Positions 54,776 through 64,000 of a stretch of DNA of 64,000 nt are shown in pieces. This stretch comes from Euborellia annulipes (Eukaryota > Arthropoda > Insecta > Dermaptera > Anisolabididae): NCBI GenBank assembly GCA_023213315.1, contig JAKCPI010005032.1, positions 1-64,000 of the forward strand. Reading direction: 5' to 3'. The notes beneath the pieces were generated by a model, which saw only the letters and a program-made list of their open reading frames with translations, was not told the origin of the DNA and ran no database searches. How positions within the stretch are numbered: position 1 is the stretch's first letter; the number at the start of each line of letters is the position of its first letter. The position numbers and the translations under genes are program-made.

Positions 54776-56884
54776 AGTTTTTATCACAACACAGTTGCTG
54801 AGTCAGTAGAGGGGAGTTTCAAGACTAGAAGAGTTACATATAGGCCTACTCTCTGAGGTGGCGTGTATTAAAGCTAACTTCGTACACTTCAGATATTTCA
54901 TAGAGAACTGTTGCCCAATTCTTACAATGGTAATAACTCAGGTACAAATATTTTTTTGACTTGAATACGTGTGCGATATGTTAATATATAGAGAGTAAGT
55001 GGACTTATGCTAAAAAAAGTTGTCTGCTCTAGGTCAGACACATCATACATATTTTTTTTTTATCTTTTCTTTTTAAAATATATAAAATTTTTGTTATACA
55101 AAAAATAAAATATATATACTGTATATTTTTTTTTTTAATGAAAATGAAACAAGATATTAAGGAAAGAAAAATAAAGCAAGAGAGAAAATCTGCGTGAAAA
55201 TTGGTTGATTGTCTAAATAAAAAAAGTGAAATATTTTTGTGATATGCACTTCGAAAAACTCCTAATTAACTCCATGCCTTGGGATTATACAAGTTTGTTG
55301 AGGCGTGAAATTGGAGTTTCAATTGCTTCAACTAAATAACACTCAATTTGTTCCATATTTGCTGGAGACCAAAAATCCTCTCAGCATTCGTTCGTTCAAT
55401 CGTTCTCCATCTCACAAATGCAAGGATGAAAAATTTCTCTTTTCCTGGCATTTCAATCTTTGAGAGAATTAAAAAATAGCAGTAGGCCCTACATATGGAG
55501 AGTAAATTTTTTTTATAAAATAGAATATATAGCCTGATGAGAATCATAGAGGCGAAAGTCCGTAATCAACTAAAAATTAACCGGTTAAATTTTAATAAAT
55601 TCTTATTTTTAAGGAGGATGCGAGAGGAAAACATCTTTAAAATTTTTTCGATATGGTTGATTGAATAATAAGAGAAATTAATTTCGGAAATTTATTAAAA
55701 TATTCTTAACTTTTAATTACCTTCACCTTATCATCATAAATAATTCAGAGAGATTTATTGGTAGAGTTTTGACGGAATATGAAGAATGAATATCTGGTCT
55801 ATAGATCCGGAACCATTTCTCATAATATACTAAATTTGGAGTGAGTGAAGAAACGTCACAACTGTCAAGTTTATTCACAAAGTATATATATATATAATAC
55901 AAATAGAGCGAAAGTGAAGAAACGCAAGCATGCATTCATATGCGTCAGAAAAGATATTCAACTTGCTCAGTCCTTCGGGATCTATTCTAATGGAATCCTT
56001 GAGACTTTCTATGGATTCCTTATATTAGCTAAGAAAGAAATAAAAAACCAGTCAGTTAGCCAAGTGTCCAGTCCTTTGAAATGAAAAGAAAAAAATATTT
56101 TACATTATAGTAATATATTTTTTTGCTTAGTATGAAGAGGGATTGGTTTCGAGATTTCTCTGTGAATAATTTATTATTTTAAAGTGTAGGTCTTCACATA
56201 CATTGAAACTTTAAAAATATAAATAATCAAGTTTAATTATTAATAATTAACATCTTTTTTTGAATTAGATATTGGTTGAGGATTTGTCATGAGCAGGATG
56301 AATAATAAAGAAAGTTTTTTCGTGTGAGGGGTTATTTTTCTGATTTGGGATGGTAGTAATCTCAATAGGTAGGTTTTAAATTATAATAAAATTAATTAAT
56401 TGGAAGCTCTTTCAAACTGGGAAGACTTATTATAAAGGAATGAAGATGCTTTGGTTAAAAAAGCACTAAGTAAGCTTTTTATTGAAAATAATACTTTTTA
56501 ACACTTAACATTTGGTAAATCACTTGAAGATAAAACAAGTGTCGTGTTAAAAAGTTAATTTTTAATAAATCATTGAAACATATCCAATTTAATTTCTTAC
56601 ATATCTACATAATGTTATAACAAGGCCAACTATTTCCAACTATACCCGACCAAATGAAATTTCACAAATATGAACTGGCAGACAAAATTTATACAAACTA
56701 AAAAAAAATCATGGGTGAGATTAGCCACCACACTTGACACAATTTTCTAAATTGAAAAGCAAAATTTGAATTAAAGAATAAGATTATTGATTAATTTATT
56801 TATTTATACCCAGTATACTGTATATCAAAAATATATTTGAAGTTCAGATAATAAACCACAAAATATATTTTCTATATATATAAT
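54776..56884. other. AT-rich stretch, nothing recognised
   Basis: No exon with a known domain and no shared repeat was identified. Contains AT-rich simple sequence at 55060-55140. Confidence 0.4.
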
Positions 56885-57075
56885 TCGCTAATGTCCGTCT
56901 GTCTGTCTGTCCGTCTGTCACGCTCTATTTAGGCAACTTCCCTTTGGAATTTTGAAATAAAATTTTATATGAATAAAGAGGACCTTCTAGGGATTACAGG
57001 AAAATTATTTTCATCCCGTAATTCCTATAACTTTTTGAGTTATTAATTCTTAAAGTTATGGTTTTCCTCATAGGA
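56885..57075 (+). repeat. Repeat J, copy 2, with (TCTG)n run
   Basis: Starts GTCCGTCTGTCTGTCTGTCC and continues with the blocks listed for 22385-22560. Confidence 0.45.
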
Positions 57076-58810
57076 TTCAAAATTTATACAAATCTTAATT
57101 TTTTATTTTATTTAATAGATAAAAATAATCTAAAGCAAAAGCAAAGTATGGGCCCCAGGATAGACATGCCTGAATTAGACCCTAAGTACCCTAAATAAGG
57201 AAATATTTTCACTTAAATTGAAAATTACTAATATTAATAGATTTATTCATACTGTATATTAAGTCATCTGGGTGCAAAAGGTCAGGAATTGTCTTTTCTC
57301 CATGTTAAAGATAAATTCGAAATTTTAATGTCCTTTCAAAAAATCACTTTTGCTCCAAAATGATCAAATATCAAAGGTATCGGGTTTTCAATAGTATCTA
57401 TTTGTATTTTAAATTTCATCAAAATCGGTCCAGCAGGGAAACCTGTAGCTTTGTCTAAAAATTTGAAAATTGAAGAAAAGAATGAAAAATAAAAAAGGAA
57501 AGAATACAAATGGAAAAATTAGAGAATAACTTTTGACCTTCTGAAATTGGCAAAATCTCAACTTTGAGTCTTTGTCTTTTTGGGACATGAATTTTTTTTT
57601 TTGAATTTGTGCTCACTATAGGACCTAATCCTTATTTATTCTAGTTTTATATAAAAAATTTGGCTCCTATATCTTAAAGATTTTTTGAGATATTCGCCCA
57701 GAAAGAGAAAAGTTTCTCAAAAAAATTTTTTCACGACTCTATCTTTTATTAAGGATTTAAAATATTTCTTGGGGGAACGACTCGTCTAGGTAAATGCAAT
57801 GCCCATTGGAATCTATTGGTATATGAACTGAATGGTAGTATTGAGAGTTTCTTTTGCTTTTTCCTTGCTCGGCGACGAGTCGCACCAGCTACTCTTCATA
57901 AAGGAGGCCCATATTCAGTTCATCACCTTAAAAAATTAATAGGCCTATACATTCCCTTTTTAAAAGTTTTCTTTGGGGAGTTATACTAACGAGTGACTCC
58001 ATTTTGTTTTTGTTTTTTTTTTTCTGCGAATATTAAAAAAATGTTAATGATGGTCTAATCTAACATAAGCTAAAATTTAAAATGTTTTTCTTCATTTCAA
58101 TGCAACTCAAGACACACAATTTTTTTTTTTCCTTTTCTAATTGACTAAAATGTCAACTTTTTTATGAAAAATGGAAGGAGATATGAAAACCTTCTTTTTT
58201 TTGCAGAATAAAAAAAAATGCATTTAAGCTATTTATAAAAATAACAAAAATAGTCGACTATATATAGATAAAAAGAACTTAATCCTTGTTGCCGTCGATA
58301 AAGTCTGAAAAAAGAATGACGTCCATAGAGAGTCAGAGAGGGAAGATTAATTATGAAAGATTAATTATATAAATGTCATTTTTAACTAATATTAAATTAA
58401 ATATATTTTCTTATATAATTTGTTACTCATTGTCACATTGCAAGGCAAAATCTCATTCTAAAATCATTTATTATTTATTATTTTATAGCGAGAGAAGCAG
58501 AAGCTTGGAAAAGAGAGGAAGTTGATGGCTCCTCCTCTTCTCCCACTACTAGCTCTCTTTTCTAGCCACTCACATACCAGCCCCTTGAAGGTTTCCTATA
58601 AGTGGTAAGAAGTTGCTTGGAGGCGGGACTAGCTTTTCTAGTTTCTTTCTCTCTTTAATATAGAAAGAGAGAGTAAGCAGCCAAAGAAAGAGTCTTGACT
58701 TAAATAAAAAAAACTCTCAAATCATTTGCAACGATTGGGCTTGAATGATGATCAACATATACAGGACAGACCAGATATTTCCTCGCAGACAATCTGATGC
58801 CTCTAATCAA
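57076..58810. other. Spacer, nothing firm
   Basis: Weakly repeat-like text (TTCATCAAAATCGGTCCAGC at about 57416). GC-richer patches at 57770-57930 and 58490-58800 show no known domain. Confidence 0.35.
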
Positions 58811-58875
58811 CTTAAATAGGCAAGCGACACACTGAATATCTGAAACGAATATCGTGTGTGATTTGCCTATTTAAG
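58811..58875. repeat. 65-bp imperfect palindrome
   Basis: CTTAAATAGGCAAGCGACAC pairs with GTGTGTGATTTGCCTATTTAAG minus minor mismatches around a loop of about 23 nt. Confidence 0.75.
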
Positions 58876-58949
58876 ACTTTAAAAAGAAAAATATTTATTT
58901 TTTAAAACAAATAAGTCTTTTCTTTTTTTTTTTTTTTAATAATATTCAT

Positions 58950-59015
58950 GTTAAATTATATTCGGAGTTGAAGAAAAGGCGTGAGGAACTTCGTTCCTGG
59001 TGAGGGCACCACGAT
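58950..59015 (+). repeat. Family F end fragment
   Basis: TATTCGGAGTTGAAGAAAAG and GTGAGGAACTTCGTTCCTGG equal the right end of family F at 34975-35022. Confidence 0.65.
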
Positions 59016-59084
59016 CCCTTTACTTTTTTTTTTAATTTTTACCTGTTGGCCATTCCGCCATTGGTAACAATCTATAAATATTTT

Positions 59085-59510
59085 TTAAAGTGGAACTTTT
59101 CTTTGATCGCATTAAATTTTTTTGCTCTTCTATCAGCATGTCGCGTTACATGCCGTGACGTCAAAGGCCGTGACGTCACAAGCCGTGATTTGGAAATTTA
59201 ATATATATGACGAATTATAAAAAAATAATTGTGAGATTTAATTATTCCATTTTTAAATTGATAAAATATAATTTTTAAAATAATTTAAAATGAGTCAAAT
59301 CTTCAATTGCTAAATAAATATTGTTCTCAGTTTTTAACATGCGTCTTTTGATTTCCCATTATCAATCCTCATTTTTCAATTATTAAGTTAAGATTAAAAA
59401 TGCAATTTTAATACCCTTAATTGAATAATTTTCTGAAAATTTTCAGACAAACGTCTACGATCCGAAAAAAGTTTCACTTGCATCGTGGTTTCATAAAACC
59501 ACACAATGAT
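59085..59510 (+). repeat. Family E repeat, copy 2
   Basis: Direct match to 10950-11412. Has GCCGTGACGTCAAAGG and GCCGTGACGTCACAAGCC close together near the start and TTTCATAAAACCACACAA at the end, where a family G fragment is joined. Confidence 0.7.
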
Positions 59511-59665
59511 TTTTCTGTTTATAAATTTTACTGAAGTGTCGGAAACGAAAAATATGTCGACACAAAAACTGGTGTGATGATGTGATAAGTATAGGCCTAA
59601 CATAACTGTCAATTCCCTAAGAGAAAGTTGTGTGCTGTGCGACCAGTCACACCAGATTTTTTATA
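59511..59665 (-). repeat. Family G 5' fragment, minus strand
   Basis: ATATGTCGACACAAAAACTG, GAGAAAGTTGTGTGCTGTGC and GACCAGTCACACCAGATTTT form the family G start hairpin on the minus strand. Confidence 0.7.
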
Positions 59666-61262
59666 ACAAATTCTTTCTTTTGAATGAGCATGGATTAATG
59701 CAAATAATCTCATCAAGCCAAATATAAATTCATTAAACTTAGGTTTAATGTTTGTTATCCGTTAAAAAAACCGCATTAACATATTTATGTTTCTATTTAT
59801 TTATTTTTTTTTTTTATGGAGAAAGAGAGTGAATATTATTTTTATTTATTTATTTTTATTTTTTTTTTTTTTTGACCAAAGCCTTAATTAACAATTTTTT
59901 TTTTTTTTTTTTTTTTAATAAGAAACTCGTTTTGCTCATAAAAGAAAAGAATCTAATCTAAAAGTAGTTAGAAAGAACAAGGCGTTACCTTGTTACTCAA
60001 TAATATACTTATCGCACTTTAAGAAATACATTTTCATGATTTCCCTTTATTTGCAATTCCCTTAAACATTTGCATTATATTAATATACTACGTATACGTA
60101 TATCATACTATGATATAATAAAATAATTTTCTCTTTTTTTTTTTAATTTTAAAACTTGTTAAATATCTTTAAACATAAATATCAAACGGTTAATTATATT
60201 TTTTATAATTGTAAGATTTAGTAATAAAATATTTTTATTGATATATAGCTTAATTATACATAGGATCGAAGGTACAATTTATTTTTGAGAAATTTATTTA
60301 AACATTAGAGAGTAGTTGGTCTATTTTTCATTTTAATTTAGCCTAATGTCGTTTCAGAGATCTCAAGTTCATCTAAAATTTATTCAAATATAAACGATAT
60401 GAAGTTCCAAATGGAACAGTAACCCTCTTTTGCTCAATAAAATTATTAAAATGAATTTATTTAGGCTATATAGCCTAGTCAGAGTTGAATATAAAGGGGG
60501 ATCTTCAAATTTGAGTAAGGCCTATCTCCCCTTCCCCCCCCCCAAAAAAAAAAACATAGGCGCCTAGAGTGTATCCTATAATAATTAAATGGAAAATCAA
60601 AGAAAGAAGCACGCTATTCATTCATATATGTTTCTATTCATTGGTATGTTTAATTAGAATTTTGACAAATTACACAGAAAGAAATCTTTATCTAATTTTT
60701 CATTTGAAACCAATTTAATATTGATTATATAGAATTGAAGAAATGAATATTAAATTTAATATTTAATTATTTCACATTTTTAATAAAAATATTTTGCTCA
60801 TTCCATCTGTATCCTATAGAAATAATTTATAACATTTATGTATTGCTATACAATAATAATAATTCATTTGAAAAGCTGAATTTATCAAAAATGATTAATA
60901 TTTTAATAAATGATATATCAAATAAATTCTTTTTTCTATTTTACTGGTAAAGGATAATTTAAAAAAATAAATAAATTTTGGTGGTGTGGCAATTAAAAAA
61001 AATCTACTTAACGTTCAATATATCACACAATTTTCTCTAACCTACTTAATAAAAGGTAATGTGAGGTGCTTTATTGCATTTTTCGTATCGATATATTTTT
61101 TTCTTTCCAAATTTATTCAAATATACACAAGTTCCAAAAGAAATATTATTGAAATATATGCCTCTCTCTCCGTAGAGTAGCGCCACTTTTTATACCAGCA
61201 CCCAAATAAATACTGGTAATGAATTTTTTAAATGCCTGGGCGGTATTATTATTAAAAAAAAT
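59666..61262. other. AT-rich stretch with T tracts, nothing recognised
   Basis: T tracts at 59805-59920. No exon or repeat was identified. Confidence 0.4.
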
Positions 61263-61344
61263 TTTTTTTACTTCCTCTTACCTTTATATATGTTAATATA
61301 TATAGAGAGAAAGTATTGGATTCATATCAAAAATTCGATGTATA

Positions 61345-62374
61345 CACTGTAAAAAAAAATTTTAATTTTAGTATGTTTTAGTATAGTAAATTTACAAATT
61401 TTCCTTGTAAATGATAACTACCATACATTTGTATACTAAATTTACAAATCTATGCATTCAAAAAATTTTTACAACCAAAAAACATTTTAAAATTACAATT
61501 CTCTTGGAAAATTAGAGTAAATATTGTAATTTTACCATACGATTTCTAATTTTACAATACAACGGCATTGTAATTTTAGAACACGGTTTGTAATTTTAGA
61601 AAAGGGTTTGTAATTTTACAAAAAGGTTTCTAATTTTACAATACAAGGGTATAGTAATTTTCCTTTTAAGTCTCTCTGAGACGGTCAACATGGCCGACTT
61701 TGTTTCGACTGCTTTTTAGCTTTCTTAATAAAGACATTTTTGGCACTATAAGGATTTATTTAAGTTATAATAATACAAAAAATAATAATATTATGATAAC
61801 TTTAAGTTTATTTTTTATTTTATTATTTAGTAAAAATAGTTTACAGTGAGGTCATACTTGAATGCCAAATAGTAGAGATAGATCACTAGTTAACAGGTGA
61901 TTCGATGGTCAAATGGACTAGGCAGCAGACTTCTACCAAAAAGGTCAGTGTTCAAATCCTGGAGGGATTTTTCATTAAATAAAAATATTTACTTCACTCC
62001 ATTCAGGTAGAGACGCCCCCTAAAGGTCAATAACCTATGGGTCCAGTCGTAAATTTCTTTTTTCTTTTTTCTAAATATTAGTAAAATTACAAACATTTGG
62101 ATTGTAAAATTGCTAAATATTTGTAAAATTACCACACATTTGGACTCGAAAATTGCTAAATATTAGTAAAATTACTAAATATTGGTAAAATTACCAGACA
62201 TTTGGACTCGAAAATTGCTAAATATTAGTAAAATTACCACACATTTGTAAACGATTTTTGCAAAGAGTTTTGTAAAAATATAATTCAACTGTATAGTAAA
62301 TTTAGTATCTATTGGTCTTGGAAATTTGCTTACAACAAAAAAATTGTAAAATCATCGAAATTTTTTTTACAGTG
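61345..62374. mobile_element. TA-flanked element L, copy 2 (1030 bp)
   Basis: CACTGTAAAAAAAAATTTT at the left and TTTTTTACAGTG at the right, with TA on both outer sides. It cuts a family G copy exactly at AATTCGATGT/GATTTTG. Inside are many short units of TGTAATTTTAC or TTGTAAAATTAC, and a SINE D head at 61890-61990. No transposase frame. Confidence 0.75.
61890..62035 (+). repeat. SINE D head fragment in element L
   Basis: GATGGTCAAATGGACTAGGC (A-box region), GTTCAAATCCTGGAGGG (B box), then TTTTTCATTAAATAAAAATA and ATTCAGGTAGAGACGCCCCC. The long body is missing. Confidence 0.65.
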
Positions 62375-62645
62375 TAGATTTTGGTGAATATACACGTTTT
62401 GAGGTTCTCTGAATCCAAAAAAGTGGTTTTCGCAACATGGTCTCTCTGTCTGTGAACCAAATATCTCAAGAACCAAAAGAGATAGGAGGTTGAAATTTTA
62501 TATTTAAGTTAGGTACTCCTCTGGAACGTAACAAGAAGCTTTTGAACAAAAGAGGACTAGTACTTTGAATTAATCTTTCAGTTTTTTTTTTTTTTTCAAT
62601 TTTCTCAAAATTCACTCTAACGATTTTGATTAAAATTCAAAATCA

Positions 62646-62695
62646 ATTACCGGCCTTTGGTATCCAAATGGCTTAAATCATCGGACTACAAAATA
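62646..62695 (-). repeat. SINE A fragment
   Basis: CCTTTGGTATCCAAATGGCT and AAATCATCGGACTA equal the palindrome and head end of SINE A on the minus strand. Confidence 0.5.
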
Positions 62696-63018
62696 TAAAT
62701 ATTTTCTCATATTTATAAATTTTATATCTTGAATTCAAATGTAGGCCTACGGTAGCCCTCGGGCATTGTGTATTTTGTTCAAAAGCTTCGTGTCAAGTCC
62801 TAAATTAAATATAAAATTTCAACCTCCTAGCTCTTTTCGTTCTTGAGATATTTTGTTGCACAGACAGACCATGTCGCGAAAACCACTTGTTTGGATTCAG
62901 GGGACTTCAAAATGTGTATATCCATCAAAAACTCGACATTGAATTTTTGACATGTATCCAATACTTTCTCTCTATATATATTAACATATATATAGAGGTA
63001 AGAGAAAGTAAAAATTCT
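62696..63018 (+). repeat. Family G 3' fragment, plus strand
   Basis: GACCATGTCGCGAAAACCAC, GATTCAGGGGACTTCAAAAT, ACTCGACATTGAATTTTTG and the end hairpin ATACTTTCTCTC ... GGTAAGAGAAAGTA. Faces the minus-strand copy at 61263. Confidence 0.75.
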
Positions 63019-64000
63019 TTAAATAGTGAAATAAGCAATTACATAAATTAGCAGTAACCTATAGGTACTCATTATAAATTTAGTTTAATTAAACTTATTA
63101 AGTGATTGAGATAATTTGGTTGAGAAACTTGTAATATAATAATCCTACAATGTGATTTGCTTATAAATGAGATTTCATAAATTCTTCTCACTCCCCGTGT
63201 CCTTCTCATGAAATCATTCTCGAAGTAGTTTTAGAATTCCTTTTATTTTGCATGCGATTATTATTCGAGATCTATATTCAAAGATAAAATTGAAAGTCCG
63301 TAACTTCTATATAAATTTAAGCTGCCCTTCCTGAGGATTAAGCCACTTGCCCTTTACGATATGATATGAAACTTTTCCATACCAGATTTCTATGAATCAC
63401 CTCTTAAATAAGACAACATTTTCAAAGTTTTTCTTTCATTGGCTATTGAATTTCAACGGGGGTATTTTAAATAAAAATCACTCTTATTGAAATTGGAAAT
63501 TGAATTTAACCATTTAATCATTTTGCGACAGAAAAAAATATCCATAGATAAATGAAGTCCAAAATAATTTTAGAATCATGATAATTAAGAAGATTAAATA
63601 AAAATGCTAATTTTTTGGCAGAATTAGCTATTCTATTGACCGACCGGCATTAACAGATGATTTTTGTCGGATATTTCAGTAACCAATATTTTTTCATTAG
63701 CTGGCTAAAATTAATTCCCATTTTATTGATATTAATGATGATTATAATAATTTCAGACACCGATTTAGAAAATCAATTTTTGTTGTTCTTTGTTTTTGAA
63801 ATCAAAAATTTACATCATATTTGCTTATCCATCCATTTAAAACACACATGAATAAACAATTTAATAATTTAATAGTAAAATACCTATATAATTATTTATT
63901 AATATAATTAATGGTCATTTTATTTAGGCGTTTAAAATACATATATACCAGTGGGGGAGGGAGGTTCGAATAATCTGAGAGGTAATCCCAAATGAATAAA
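63019..64000. other. Spacer to window end, nothing recognised
   Basis: AT-rich. CAGTGGGGGAGGGAGG at 63950 could be a hAT end cut off by the window border. No gene was seen. Confidence 0.35.

Larger units (their letters stand above)
61263..62645 (-). repeat. Family G, minus-strand copy split by element L
   Basis: The end hairpin (61270-61315), AAATTCGATGT, then the element L insert, then GATTTTGGTGAATATACACG, GATTAAAATTCAAAATCAAT. Only the part up to the TCAATTATTTTTTAG block is kept. Confidence 0.75.

Noticed and set aside
1..64000. CRISPR array or bacterial operon
   Set aside because: No regular repeat-spacer pattern, no ribosome-binding sites, no clustered genes; all signs are eukaryotic.

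Overview
The window is a 64-kb piece of an AT-rich invertebrate nuclear genome, probably from an arthropod; no species can be named from the sequence alone. Evidence for a eukaryote is the long A and T tracts, tRNA-derived SINEs with target-site duplications, a two-ORF non-LTR retrotransposon, many terminal-inverted-repeat DNA transposons, Penelope-type hammerhead-like repeats and the lack of bacterial-style genes. No intact host gene was recognised. Only two long reading frames are present, and both belong to one retrotransposon.

Layout. 1-1.8 kb: nested repeats (an inverted repeat, a tRNA-SINE, and 'family G', an unclassified repeat with hairpin ends). 2.1-3.5 kb: a PIF/Harbinger-like MITE and a palindromic MITE. 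5.3-8.7 kb: a GC-richer repeat, a long SINE split by a deleted hAT transposon that still carries the end of its transposase gene, and a second hAT MITE. 10.9-13.7 kb: family E, two almost identical 387-bp repeats and a broken THAP domain. 13.9-17.4 kb: a full-length SINE and a TTAA-flanked element broken by other insertions, followed by another hAT. 18.7-28.8 kb: three long inverted repeats whose arms carry hammerhead-like motifs, with family G copies, a GC-rich palindrome and a THAP fragment between them. 30.6-39.7 kb: a TA-flanked element, more SINE and G copies, a second TTAA element, and a hAT holding a G copy and itself sitting in a palindrome. 41-45.2 kb: the second long SINE, a second GC-rich palindrome, a hAT inside a hAT, and three GC-rich hairpins in a row. 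46.2-54.04 kb: the I-clade-like LINE between 14-bp target-site duplications. 54.3-64 kb: SINEs, repeat fragments and a 1-kb TA-flanked element inside family G.

How the parts work together. The LINE encodes an RNA-binding ORF1 protein and an ORF2 protein with endonuclease, reverse transcriptase and RNase H. ORF2 is open with all catalytic motifs visible. ORF1 appears frameshifted near its end. The spacer between the ORFs is split by a TTA-flanked DNA transposon that in turn holds a hAT MITE, which gives a clear order of insertion. LINE enzymes of this kind move SINEs in trans in other animals, and the 13-bp target-site duplications on two SINE copies fit that route. The many hAT MITEs, several with perfect 8-bp duplications, need an outside transposase; the only remnant seen is a C-terminal fragment. 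Positions of divergent repeats are approximate (about 5-20 bp); those given with a target-site duplication were read base by base.
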